A DNA stretch of 36,251 bases, from NCBI GenBank assembly GCA_021604565.1, contig BQJF01000043.1:1-36251 (forward strand), written 5' to 3'. A program made the position numbers and the translations under genes. Within the stretch, counting starts at the first letter, position 1, and every line of letters starts with the position of its first letter. This DNA is from Minwuia thermotolerans. GTDB lineage: Bacteria > Pseudomonadota > Alphaproteobacteria > Minwuiales > Minwuiaceae. The notes beneath the pieces were generated by a model, which was not told the DNA's origin, did not search any database, and saw nothing but the letters and a program-made list of their open reading frames with translations. Shown here piece after piece: positions 15,003-22,824 of the stretch.

Positions 15003-16739
15003 TCACCCTCCCGACTTCATGCCGGACGCGGCAGATGCCGTGTCGGGACCACCCTCCACCACCACCTTCCGGAACATGCCGGAATCAGCGTGGTAGGAAA
15101 GGTGGCAGTGGAACGCCCACTGGCCCGGCGCATCAACCTCGGTCTCCATGTAGACCGTTGTCGCCGGTGCAACGCTGATGACGTGTTTCACCGGGTTCCA
15201 CTTGCCACTGCCATTGTCCAGAATCGACCACATGCCATGCAGGTGCATCGGATGGGTCATCATGGTGGTGTTGACGAACTTGAAACGTACCCGCTCGCCA
15301 TAGGTCAGCCGGATCGGCTCCGCATCCGCATACTTCACGCCGTTGATCGACCAGATGTAGCGCTCCATGTTGCCGGTCAGCTTCAGTTCGATCTCGCGGG
15401 TGGCGGCGCGATGCTCGTAGAGCGGCTTCTGCGCCTTCAAGTCTGCATAGGAGAGGAACTTTCCCCCGTTGGCAGCCTCGGGCCGCAAACCGCTGCCCGG
15501 CGCGTAGAACGGATCGACCGGATCGTCACCGGCCCTTGCCATGCCATGACCCATCGCAGCGTGATCGATCTCGCCCTTCGGGGCTGAACCGTGGCCCATC
15601 GCAGCGTGGTCAACTTCACCCTTCGGGGCCGACCCGTGGCCCATCGCAGCGTGGTCCATGGATCCGTGGTCCATGCCGCCATGTCCGGCCATGTCGCCGA
15701 TGGTCAGCAGGGGCGGCTGCCGCAGCGCCGGAACTGCTGCAGCCATGCCTTCCCTCGGGGCCAGAGTGCCACGGGCAAGGGCCGTCCTGCCCATCGACTC
15801 ACCCAGGATCGTGTAAGCGCGATTCTCCGTCGGCTGCACGATCACGTCATAGGTCTCCGCGACGGCAATGCGGAACTCGTCAACCACGACCGGCTGCACA
15901 TCATTGCCGTCGGCCTGGACCACGGTCAGCTTCAGCCCCGGGATGCGGATGTCGAAGTAGGTCATCGCCGAGGAATTGATGAAGCGGAGCCGCACTCTCT
16001 CGCCCGGCCTGAACAGCCCGGTCCAGTTCTGCTCCGGCCCCTTGCCGTTGATCAGCGGGGTGAAGCCCTGCAGATCCTCGATGTCGGTCGGCATCATGCG
16101 CATGTCGCCCCAGTCGCCGCGGTCCCGGAGAGCCGCATCGACCCCCTTCGCCTCCGCGTCGTCGAAGAAATCGAGCAGGGTGCGCTGCTGGCGGTTGTAG
16201 TAGTCCGGCATCATCTTCAGATTGCGCATGATCCGGTCGCCCGAGTGCGGATGCGCATCGGCAAGCTGGATCACGTATTCGCGGTCATAGCGGTACGGCT
16301 CCCGCCCTTCCGGTTCGATGATGATCGCTCCATAGGCCCCGTCCGGTTCCTGGAAACCGGAGTGGCTGTGGAACCAGTATGTCCCGCTCTGTGTGATGGG
16401 GAAGCGATAGGTGAAGGTCTCCCCTGGCGCGATGCCGGGATAGCTGATCTTCGGCACGCCGTCCTGCTGGTAAGGCAGGATCAGCCCGTGCCAGTGCACC
16501 GACGTGTCCTGGTCCAGGTTGTTGGTCACGTTGATAGTGACCTCCTCCCCTTCCCTGAAACGCAGCACCGGACCTGGACTGGCCCCGTTGAAGCCTATGC
16601 CGGAACGGCTGAACTCACCGGTATCGATCTCCACCGGGTCAACGCTCAGATTGTATTCGCCGGCCATGGCACCGCCCATGAGGGCCAGTGCCAGACCGGT
16701 TCCGAGCATCGCTGCCCGGAACAGGGTTGGTTCTGACAT
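15003..16739 (-). CDS. copA: Copper resistance multicopper oxidase CopA
   Basis: 578-aa periplasmic multicopper oxidase thought to oxidise or bind Cu(I). Copper ligands are visible: H82-W-H84-G, H124-S-H126, HPMHLHG, and H544-C545-H546 followed by H550 and axial M555. A His/Met-rich insert (about 350-400) holds a tandem 14-residue repeat, DHAAMGHGSAPKGE, present twice plus a partial copy, like the Met-rich copper-binding part of PcoA. The signal peptide (FRAAMLGTGLALALMGGAMA) has no twin-arginine motif, unlike typical CopA. An in-frame stop 14 codons upstream excludes an overlooked RR start. AGGA lies about 8 nt before the ATG; a TTG directly before it is less likely. Third gene of the copper operon, 36 bp after the cupredoxin. 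Confidence 0.95.
   Translation of the reverse strand: MSEPTLFRAAMLGTGLALALMGGAMAGEYNLSVDPVEIDTGEFSRSGIGFNGASPGPVLRFREGEEVTINVTNNLDQDTSVHWHGLILPYQQDGVPKISYPGIAPGETFTYRFPITQSGTYWFHSHSGFQEPDGAYGAIIIEPEGREPYRYDREYVIQLADAHPHSGDRIMRNLKMMPDYYNRQQRTLLDFFDDAEAKGVDAALRDRGDWGDMRMMPTDIEDLQGFTPLINGKGPEQNWTGLFRPGERVRLRFINSSAMTYFDIRIPGLKLTVVQADGNDVQPVVVDEFRIAVAETYDVIVQPTENRAYTILGESMGRTALARGTLAPREGMAAAVPALRQPPLLTIGDMAGHGGMDHGSMDHAAMGHGSAPKGEVDHAAMGHGSAPKGEIDHAAMGHGMARAGDDPVDPFYAPGSGLRPEAANGGKFLSYADLKAQKPLYEHRAATREIELKLTGNMERYIWSINGVKYADAEPIRLTYGERVRFKFVNTTMMTHPMHLHGMWSILDNGSGKWNPVKHVISVAPATTVYMETEVDAPGQWAFHCHLSYHADSGMFRKVVVEGGPDTASAASGMKSGG
15540..15672 (-). repeat. 42-bp in-frame tandem repeat in copA
   Basis: The unit encodes DHAAMGHGSAPKGE; two full copies and a third partial copy (DHAAMGHGMA) follow a related DHGSMDHAAMGHG stretch. 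Copies are nearly identical in DNA, so recent expansion by slippage is likely, changing the number of His/Met copper-binding motifs without shifting the frame. Confidence 0.85.
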
Positions 16740-16775
16740 CAAGTATTTCCTGATTTCTGGATCGTGGGACGGGGG

Positions 16776-17315
16776 TCAGTGCGACAGCTGGATACGGCCA
16801 ACCATGCCGGACTGGTAGTGGCCCGGCACATTGCAGGCGAACTCCAGCGTGGCATGATCGGGAAACCGCCAGATGATCTCGCCACTCTGGCCGGGTTCCA
16901 GCAGCACGCTGTTCGGGTCATCGTGCTTCATGCCGTGTCCGCCATGATCCATCTTCTCGTGGTTGATCCGGTCCGGTTCGAGCACACCGCTCTCCATCAT
17001 GCCCATCATTTCCTCCTGATGCGCCGCATGCATGGTGGCCGTGCCGATGTTGAATTCATGCACGAACTCACCCCGGTTGATGATGGTGAAACGAACCGTT
17101 TCGCCTTCCCGGACCTTGAGTGACTCCGGCTCGTAGAGGTTGTCCCGCATGATGATGCTGATGGTTCGGCTGATATCGGCGGCATTGCCGGGCTGCCCGA
17201 TTTCAGGCCCGTCGCCGTGACCGTGTGCGTGGTCACCGGCAGCAAGCGCAAGTGACGGAACCGAGGCAATGGCGAAGGCGAGCGCCCAGGCGCGAAGTCG
17301 TGTCTGTGTCGACAT
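16776..17315 (-). CDS. Periplasmic cupredoxin, CopI-like
   Basis: 179-aa secreted blue-copper-type protein. The signal peptide is about residues 1-26 (ends SLALAAG), followed by a His-rich stretch (GDHAHGHGDG) and a cupredoxin domain from about 50. Type 1 ligands are H86 (EFVHEFNI), C161 and H166 (FACNVPGHYQSGM) and M171. A Met/His-rich loop (MHAAHQEEMMGMM, then KMDHGGHGMKH, about 95-131) is inserted before the last strands. This matches the copper-tolerance cuproprotein CopI of purple bacteria and Vibrio. Likely role: periplasmic copper binding or delivery to CopA. CAGGAGA precedes the ATG. Second gene of the operon, 59 bp after the Cys-rich protein. Confidence 0.87.
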   Translation of the reverse strand: MSTQTRLRAWALAFAIASVPSLALAAGDHAHGHGDGPEIGQPGNAADISRTISIIMRDNLYEPESLKVREGETVRFTIINRGEFVHEFNIGTATMHAAHQEEMMGMMESGVLEPDRINHEKMDHGGHGMKHDDPNSVLLEPGQSGEIIWRFPDHATLEFACNVPGHYQSGMVGRIQLSH

Positions 17316-17374
17316 GGAATGTCTCCTGAAAAACGGAATAGCGGCCCCGGATACCGGGACCGGTGGAATTCAGT

Positions 17375-17776
17375 TCAGGAGACAGCTCGTGGCGGTGGAG
17401 GCTGATGCCCCATCGCGCTGGAATGCAACTGAGGCAGGCGGGAAGCGTCATGGCTGCCCGATACACGACTGCCATCGACAATGGCACTGGCGGCAATTCC
17501 GGGGGTGCATATGCCATGGTCACAGCCCCCGTCACCAACGCACATGTCGCAAGCCATGCTGCTGTCCGACATCTGCCCGGAGGCGGTATCCATCTGGCTG
17601 TCCACCATCCCGGCATGCTCGGCGTGGGCCGCAGGCGCTGCCTGAGATGCACTGCTCTGGCCCGCCAGTCCACACATGGCCGAAACGCCGAACCCGGTGC
17701 TGAACAGCATCGCGAACACGGTCAGGGCCGTGAGCGCCAGACGGAATGACCGGGTGCGAACCATGCCGAAAAACAT
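17375..17776 (-). CDS. Secreted Cys/His/Met-rich small protein of the copper operon
   Basis: About 133 aa, no family I can name. The N-terminus has a basic segment (VRTRSFR) and a hydrophobic stretch (LALTALTVFAMLFSTGFGVSA) ending in a plausible signal-peptidase site before MCG. The mature part is rich in His and Met (HAEHAGMVDSQMD, GQMSDSSM) with a Cys cluster C-x2-C-x5-C-x4-C (ACDMCVGDGGCDHGICTPG), then a low-complexity tail ending QPPPPRAVS. Metal binding is inferred from composition and from its place as first gene of the copper operon. GGAG lies 9 nt before the ATG at 17776; the ATG at 17764 is the alternative if the overlapping promoter is used, and a TTG at 17800 is unlikely. Confidence 0.7.
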   Translation of the reverse strand: MFFGMVRTRSFRLALTALTVFAMLFSTGFGVSAMCGLAGQSSASQAAPAAHAEHAGMVDSQMDTASGQMSDSSMACDMCVGDGGCDHGICTPGIAASAIVDGSRVSGSHDASRLPQLHSSAMGHQPPPPRAVS

Positions 17777-17800
17777 CGGACCGCACTCCGCCAGTGTCAA
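17770..17800 (-). promoter_or_regulatory. Candidate copper-operon promoter with dyad in the spacer
   Basis: On the minus strand TTGACA (17800-17795) is a perfect -35 box. A -10 could be GATGTT (17-bp spacer) or TGTTTT (19-bp spacer). An imperfect dyad, ACAnnGG-11 nt-CCnnTGT (17798-17774), lies between them, the place where MerR-type activators such as CueR bind long-spacer promoters. The half-sites do not match the CueR consensus I know, and no regulator gene is nearby, so this is tentative. Confidence 0.35.
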
Positions 17801-17821
17801 GGGACCAGCGATCGCTGCCGA

Positions 17822-18628
17822 TCAATCCCGCGTCATGGTCCGGCGGCTGCCGGGTGCAGGGGGCTGTTCCGGTGCGCCGGCGAAGCACTGGGCGATGGAC
17901 ATCCAGTCGGTGGCGTTCGGTCCGGTGACCCGCAATCCCGTGTCTGCGATGTTGCGGACCTGCGTCACGACCTGGCAGAAATCCTCCGCCGGGCCTTCGA
18001 TCAGCTCGGTCTCCGAAGGCTCGTTCCAGGTCCAGACCGCACCGGACGGGGCAGTCAGGCGCAGGTGCGGCGCCGGGCTGGGTGCTTCCTGGCCGCGGAC
18101 CTTGTAGGTCCAGCTATGGGTGTTCACCCCCAGCACGGCAATCGACTTGATGCGGTCCTCGTTCCGCCGCACCACACCCAGCATGTCATAGACCTCCTGA
18201 CCGTGCGCCCAGGTCTCCATCAGACGTGCTGAGATGGACGACCGCACGCTCATCGACGGTCCGGCCCACGGGACACGTGCCGACGGATCGGCGTCGGCAA
18301 AGCGGTCCGCCATCCCCTGATAATAGTCACGCCAGGCGGTCGCCAGTGCCTGACCACCGATGCCGTCGCGCCAGTCCCGCTCCATATCGCCAACGCTGCC
18401 CCCGGCATCCCGACGGCGGACAATGTCCTGCATGAAGGTCTGGAATCCCGCAGCATCGGTCAACGACAGGTCCGCAGCCCAGTTCCACATGTGCAGATGC
18501 CCCAGCACACGGTTGATGGTCCAGTCCTTGAACGCTGTCGGTTCGTCGAACGCACTGTCGGGCAGATCGCTGACCAGTTGGTACAGCGCGTCACTCTCCG
18601 CGCGAAAATCCTCGGCCTGTTCCAGCAT
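17822..18628 (-). CDS. TIGR03084-type metal-binding, DinB/maleylpyruvate-isomerase-like protein
   Basis: 268-aa soluble protein with the layout of the TIGR03084 family (DinB-like four-helix bundle plus C-terminal wing). An N-terminal helix is followed by DWTINRVLGHLHMWNWAADL with likely metal His, then the second metal motif ARLMETWAHGQEVYDMLGV, and a C-terminal domain RLTAPSGAVWTWNEPSETELIEGPAEDFCQVVTQVRN typical of the thiol-dependent isomerase-like group. Reaction and cofactor are unknown. GGGGAGGA lies before the ATG. It is on the same strand as the copper operon, with 45 bp between, so read-through is possible though a separate promoter seems to exist. Divergent from the hybrid kinase gene across about 220 bp that holds no other gene. 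Confidence 0.85.
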   Translation of the reverse strand: MLEQAEDFRAESDALYQLVSDLPDSAFDEPTAFKDWTINRVLGHLHMWNWAADLSLTDAAGFQTFMQDIVRRRDAGGSVGDMERDWRDGIGGQALATAWRDYYQGMADRFADADPSARVPWAGPSMSVRSSISARLMETWAHGQEVYDMLGVVRRNEDRIKSIAVLGVNTHSWTYKVRGQEAPSPAPHLRLTAPSGAVWTWNEPSETELIEGPAEDFCQVVTQVRNIADTGLRVTGPNATDWMSIAQCFAGAPEQPPAPGSRRTMTRD

Positions 18629-18850
18629 TTCGATCCTCCCCGATCACGACAGCCTTGCGGCAGACAGCATGCCGGGATCAGCCATTTGTGCAAGCCGCCA
18701 CAGCGCAGTCGCGTTTCAGAATGCACCAATTTCACACAGGATCCCGCGATTCAGAGCGAATCACAGCCTTCCGGCACCCGGATTAACCTGCCCTTAAGGC
18801 ACGCTGTGTCAGCCTCCGCCAATCGCTATGAAAAGGGCCGGGTGCCGACC

Positions 18851-21136
18851 ATGAGAGCGCAGAAACTGAATCGAGCCTTCAACGGCTTCATCGACAGCTG
18901 GGTTCCCGCCAAGCTGATGAATGATCGCAATTCGGCGCAACGCGTCCGGATGTTCGTGATCAGTCACACGCTGGGACCGTTTCTTGGCCAGACGATCACG
19001 CTGGCGCTGCTGCTGCTGGACCCCGAACCGACACCGCATGTCTATGTCCTTGCCGGTTCGATCACCCTGTTCTGCATCTTCCCGCCAGCGCTGAAGATCA
19101 GCAGTCGCTTCTTCGATGCGCACATGTGTTACAGCGTTCTCGCCCTGCTATCGGTGATGAACCTGATCTTTGCTGTGCTTTGGGGATCGTATCACTACGC
19201 AGGTATCAGCTCGCCATTCCTGGTCTGGCTGCTGGTGGTGCCCCTGCTTGCCTTCTTCTACCTCGGCTCCAACCCCGTGGCGCGGAACTTCGTGTTCGGC
19301 ATGACCGGATCCGGCCTGGTGGTGTTCTACCTGCTGTACCAGTTCGGCGGCGGCTTCCCGGAGCATGTCGAGAGCAGTGCCCTGGTGCCCATCGGCATCA
19401 TTTCCATCATCTGCGCCATGGCCTATGTCACCATGATGGCGGTCTATTACGCCAACGTGGTCGATTCCCAGTCGGAGCTGCTGGCGGAGATCGAGCGTCA
19501 CCAGTCCACCACCACCCAGCTGCTGGAAGCCAAGGAAGAGGCGGAGCGGGCCAACGGTGCCAAGTCCGACTTCCTGGCCAAGATGAGCCATGAGCTGCGC
19601 ACGCCGCTGAACGCCGTCATCGGGTACAGCGAAATGCTGCTGGAGGATGCGGAGATCGACGGGCGCGGCGAGGATTCCGCGGACCTGAAGAAGATCAACT
19701 CCGCCGGCAAGCATCTGCTGGCGCTGGTCAGCGAGGTGCTGGACCTGTCGAAGATCGAAGCCGGCAAGATGGAGCTCTATACGGAGGAGGTCGATCTCGA
19801 CAGCTTCGTCAGCGAGGTTGCCTCCACCTGCCGCCAGATCATCGCCAAGAACGCCAACGAGCTGGTGATCCGCCGTTCCAGCGACCTCGGACGGCTGGAG
19901 TGCGATGCCACGAAGTTGCGGCAGGCACTGCTGAACCTGCTGAGCAACGCCGCGAAGTTCACCGAGAACGGCAGGGTCATCCTTTCCGCCCGGCGTGAAC
20001 GGATCGACAATCGCGACTGGGTCAAGATCGAGGTGCAGGATACCGGCATCGGCATTGCGCCGGACCAGATCGGCAACCTGTTCCGCAACTTCTCCCAGGC
20101 AACCCCGTCGATCTCGTCCAAGTTCGGCGGCACCGGCCTCGGCCTGTCGCTCAGCCAGAAGCTCTGTCGCTTCATGGGGGGTGACATCACCGTCGAGAGC
20201 ACGATGGGTGTCGGCACGACCTTCACCATCATCCTGCCCGCCACGACCCGCGCCCTCGCAGCCGTATCGACGCCGAGCGAGGAGACCGTGTCCCAGATAC
20301 AGTCCGAAGTGTCCGCCAAGGTCACGCCGCTGGAACCGGCGGGCGGGCGCAATGGCCAGGATGGGCCGATGCAGACCATCCTGGTGATCGACCCGGACCC
20401 GTCGGCGCTGGAGATCATGGAGCGGTCGCTGCAGAAGGAAAGCTATCGCGTCGTGACAACCGAGCGCGCGAAGGACGGACTGGAGATTGCGCAGACCCTG
20501 AAGCCCGATGCGATCATCCTGGACGTTGCCGTCAGTGACATGGATGGATGGGAAGCGCTCGGTTCGCTGGGTTCGCAGGACGACACGGCCGACATTCCCG
20601 TCATCGTCCAGTCCATCATCGACGATCCGCGCAAGGGCTACCAGCTCGGCGCCGCCGCTTTCCTGGTGAAACCGGTTGACCGTGAACCGCTGCTGGAGAC
20701 CATCAGCCAGGTCTGCGACGAGGCCGGGTTCCCCGGCAACGAGGTCCTGGTGATCGACGATGACGGAACCGCATCACGATCCACCGTGACCGCCGCGCGT
20801 GAAGCAGGCTGGCACGTCACCGTTGTCCCGGACTTCGGTATCGGCCTGACCCGCGCACATCAGGTGCAGCCCGATCTCGTGATCGTGGACAGCGACAGCA
20901 TCAGCGCAGGCCTGATTGCCTTCATCAACGGGCTGAAGGACCTGGAAGGCATATCCATCCTGGTCCTGGTGGGAAGCGAGGCCGCACCGACCAGCACGCT
21001 GTCGATACCCCGCACCGCAAAGTCCATCTTCAATGCGAGCGACCGCGATGACATCCGCGCCACCGCTCTTTCCATGCTGACACGCACCGACGACTTGCCT
21101 GAAGAGTCGTACAAAAAGGAGGCCGCCCATGGCTGA
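18851..21136 (+). CDS. Membrane hybrid sensor histidine kinase with two receiver domains
   Basis: 761-aa inner-membrane kinase. About six membrane segments lie at residues 30-200 (for example LGPFLGQTITLALLLL, FLVWLLVVPLLAFFYLG, IGIISIICAMAYVTMMAVYY). A short coiled coil precedes HisKA (SDFLAKMSHELRTPLNAVIG, phospho-His H247) and the HATPase domain (NLLSNAAKF, DTGIGIAPDQIG, GGTGLGLSLSQKL). The first receiver (about 508-625) has Asp in ILDVAVSDMDGW and Lys in FLVKPVD. The second (about 631-745, VLVIDDDGTASRS, IVDSDSIS) lacks the usual Thr/Lys context (LVGSEAA, AKSIF) and may not be phosphorylated. Start: ATG 18851; GTG 18842, closer to AAAGGG, is possible. Its end overlaps the downstream receiver gene by 8 bp, so they form an operon. 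The signal is unknown. Confidence 0.9.
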   Translation: MRAQKLNRAFNGFIDSWVPAKLMNDRNSAQRVRMFVISHTLGPFLGQTITLALLLLDPEPTPHVYVLAGSITLFCIFPPALKISSRFFDAHMCYSVLALLSVMNLIFAVLWGSYHYAGISSPFLVWLLVVPLLAFFYLGSNPVARNFVFGMTGSGLVVFYLLYQFGGGFPEHVESSALVPIGIISIICAMAYVTMMAVYYANVVDSQSELLAEIERHQSTTTQLLEAKEEAERANGAKSDFLAKMSHELRTPLNAVIGYSEMLLEDAEIDGRGEDSADLKKINSAGKHLLALVSEVLDLSKIEAGKMELYTEEVDLDSFVSEVASTCRQIIAKNANELVIRRSSDLGRLECDATKLRQALLNLLSNAAKFTENGRVILSARRERIDNRDWVKIEVQDTGIGIAPDQIGNLFRNFSQATPSISSKFGGTGLGLSLSQKLCRFMGGDITVESTMGVGTTFTIILPATTRALAAVSTPSEETVSQIQSEVSAKVTPLEPAGGRNGQDGPMQTILVIDPDPSALEIMERSLQKESYRVVTTERAKDGLEIAQTLKPDAIILDVAVSDMDGWEALGSLGSQDDTADIPVIVQSIIDDPRKGYQLGAAAFLVKPVDREPLLETISQVCDEAGFPGNEVLVIDDDGTASRSTVTAAREAGWHVTVVPDFGIGLTRAHQVQPDLVIVDSDSISAGLIAFINGLKDLEGISILVLVGSEAAPTSTLSIPRTAKSIFNASDRDDIRATALSMLTRTDDLPEESYKKEAAHG

Positions 21137-21512
21137 GATTCTCCTCGTCGAGGACAATGAGATGAACCGCGACATGCTGGGCCGCCGCCTGGAGCGGCGA
21201 GGATACTCCGTGATCTTCGCGGTAGACGGCCCGGGCGGGGTCGCCGCAGCAAAGGAAAAGCGCCCCGATCTGATCCTGATGGACATCGCGCTTGGCCAGA
21301 TGGACGGCTGGGAGGCGACGCGGCTGATCAAGTCGGACCCCGACAGCATGTCGATCCCGGTCATCGCCCTGACCGCCCATGCCCTTTCCAGTGATCGGGA
21401 GCGCAGCGCGCAGGTCGGCTGCATCGACTTCGATACCAAGCCCATCGACATGCCGCGACTGCTGCGGAAGATCGAGGCCTGCCTGGAAGGGCGCTCCGTC
21501 TCCGCCGCCTGA
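21129..21512 (+). CDS. Single-domain response regulator, DivK-like
   Basis: 127-aa stand-alone receiver with the acidic pair E8-D9 (LLVEDNEMNRDML), phospho-acceptor D52 (LILMDIALGQMDGWEA), T82 (IALTAHA) and K104 (DTKPID), so it should be phosphorylatable. There is no output domain, as in DivK/CheY types that act by protein contact or as phosphorelay intermediates. AAGGAGG lies 7 nt before the ATG, inside the 3' end of the kinase gene, with an 8-bp overlap. It probably exchanges phosphate with that hybrid kinase (inference from operon). A 120-bp gap to ribD holds nothing I recognise. Confidence 0.93.
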   Translation: MAEILLVEDNEMNRDMLGRRLERRGYSVIFAVDGPGGVAAAKEKRPDLILMDIALGQMDGWEATRLIKSDPDSMSIPVIALTAHALSSDRERSAQVGCIDFDTKPIDMPRLLRKIEACLEGRSVSAA

Positions 21513-21632
21513 ACGCTGCACCATCGCGACGACATCCCGCGGCGCATGCGGTCTGGTTCATGCCTTCTGGCAATTGGCCACGGGACATGATTGCATCGGA
21601 ACAGTAGGGAACTGTTCCACGAGGGCGCACTC

Positions 21633-22748
21633 ATGAAGACCGCTGACAGCCACGAAGATGTCAGGCACATGCGCCATGCACTGCGGCTGGCGCGGCGCGG
21701 CCTGGGTCGCACAGCCCCCAATCCCGCCGTCGGCTGCGTTCTCGTGCAGGATGGCCTGACGGTTGGTCGGGGGTGGACCGCACCCGGTGGTCGGCCACAT
21801 GCCGAAACCCGCGCCCTGGATCAGGCCGGCGCCCGCGCGGCAGGCGCCACGGCCTTTGTCACGCTGGAGCCCTGCAGCCACCACGGACAGACCCCCCCCT
21901 GCGCCCGGAGCCTGATCGACGCCCGCGTCGCCCGCGTCGTCATCGCCATGACCGATCCCGACAGCCGCGTCGACGGACGGGGCATCGCCATGCTGCGCGA
22001 GGCCGGGATCGAGGTGCAGACCGGCGTCTGCGAAGGGGAAGCCCGGGAGCTTCAGCTCGGTTTCGTGCTCAACCGCACCGTGGGCCGTCCCCTCATCAGC
22101 CTGAAGGTCGCCAGCAGTCTCGACGGGCGCATCGCGACCGCATCCGGTGAAAGCAAGTGGATCACCGGGCCGGAGGCACGCGCTGCGGGCCACATGCTGC
22201 GCGCGACGCACGACGCCATCCTGATCGGTGCCGGAACCGCGCTGGCGGACGACCCGGAGCTGACCTGCCGCCTGCCCGGCCTGGCTGACAGGTCCCCGAC
22301 CCGCGTCGTGCTGGATCGCCACCTGCGCCTGTCGCTCAGCGGTCAGCTCGCCCGATCCGCCGCGCAGATTCCCCTGATCGTCTATGCCGATCCCACCGTC
22401 GATCCGGACCGCAAGGCCGCACTGACCGACGCCGGGGCCGACGTTCGCCATGTCGCGGCCGACCCGTATGACCGTCCCGATGCCGGGGCGGTGGCGGAGG
22501 ATCTGGCCCGCGATGGCATCACCAGACTGTTGCTGGAGGGCGGCGGTGGCATCGCGGCGTCCTTCCTTGCTGCCGGTCTGGTGGACCGGATCTTCTGGTA
22601 TCGCGCCGGGCTGACCATCGGCGGCGACGGACGGTCGGCGCTGGCGCCGCTGCAACTGGACCGGCTGGCCGACGCGCCACGCTTTCAGCGCATGGCGGCA
22701 ATACCGCTTGGCGATGATCTGCTGGAAACGTGGCGCAGGCAGGCGTAA
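21633..22748 (+). CDS. ribD: Bifunctional riboflavin deaminase/reductase
   Basis: 371 aa, carrying steps two and three of riboflavin synthesis: deamination of the pyrimidine intermediate, then NADPH reduction of its ribosyl side chain. The N-terminal deaminase zinc site is H56-A-E58 with C81 and C90 (EPCSHHGQTPPC). The C-terminal reductase begins at about 145 (PLISLKVASSLDGRIATASG, SKWITGPEARAAGHMLRA, LLEGGGGIAASFL). The length is normal. GAGGG lies 9 nt before the ATG at 21633; the frame extends 14 codons upstream without support. No FMN riboswitch was found ahead of it. First gene of the riboflavin run, on the same strand as ribE 76 bp later. Confidence 0.97.
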   Translation: MKTADSHEDVRHMRHALRLARRGLGRTAPNPAVGCVLVQDGLTVGRGWTAPGGRPHAETRALDQAGARAAGATAFVTLEPCSHHGQTPPCARSLIDARVARVVIAMTDPDSRVDGRGIAMLREAGIEVQTGVCEGEARELQLGFVLNRTVGRPLISLKVASSLDGRIATASGESKWITGPEARAAGHMLRATHDAILIGAGTALADDPELTCRLPGLADRSPTRVVLDRHLRLSLSGQLARSAAQIPLIVYADPTVDPDRKAALTDAGADVRHVAADPYDRPDAGAVAEDLARDGITRLLLEGGGGIAASFLAAGLVDRIFWYRAGLTIGGDGRSALAPLQLDRLADAPRFQRMAAIPLGDDLLETWRRQA

Positions 22749-22824
22749 AACCCCCCAGCAGCTTTACTCGGGCGTCTGCGCCTGACACATCACGAACCAA
22801 CGTCCAGGCTTGGGAAGAGATCGC

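Noticed and set aside
18491..18850. 120-codon N-terminal extension of the hybrid kinase
   Set aside because: It overlaps the opposite-strand TIGR03084-type gene and the divergent promoter region and has no domain similarity.
21513..22824. FMN riboswitch ahead of the riboflavin genes
   Set aside because: I looked for the AGGGTGAAATTCCC-type core in the gaps before ribD and ribE and did not find it; the gaps are 120 and 76 bp.
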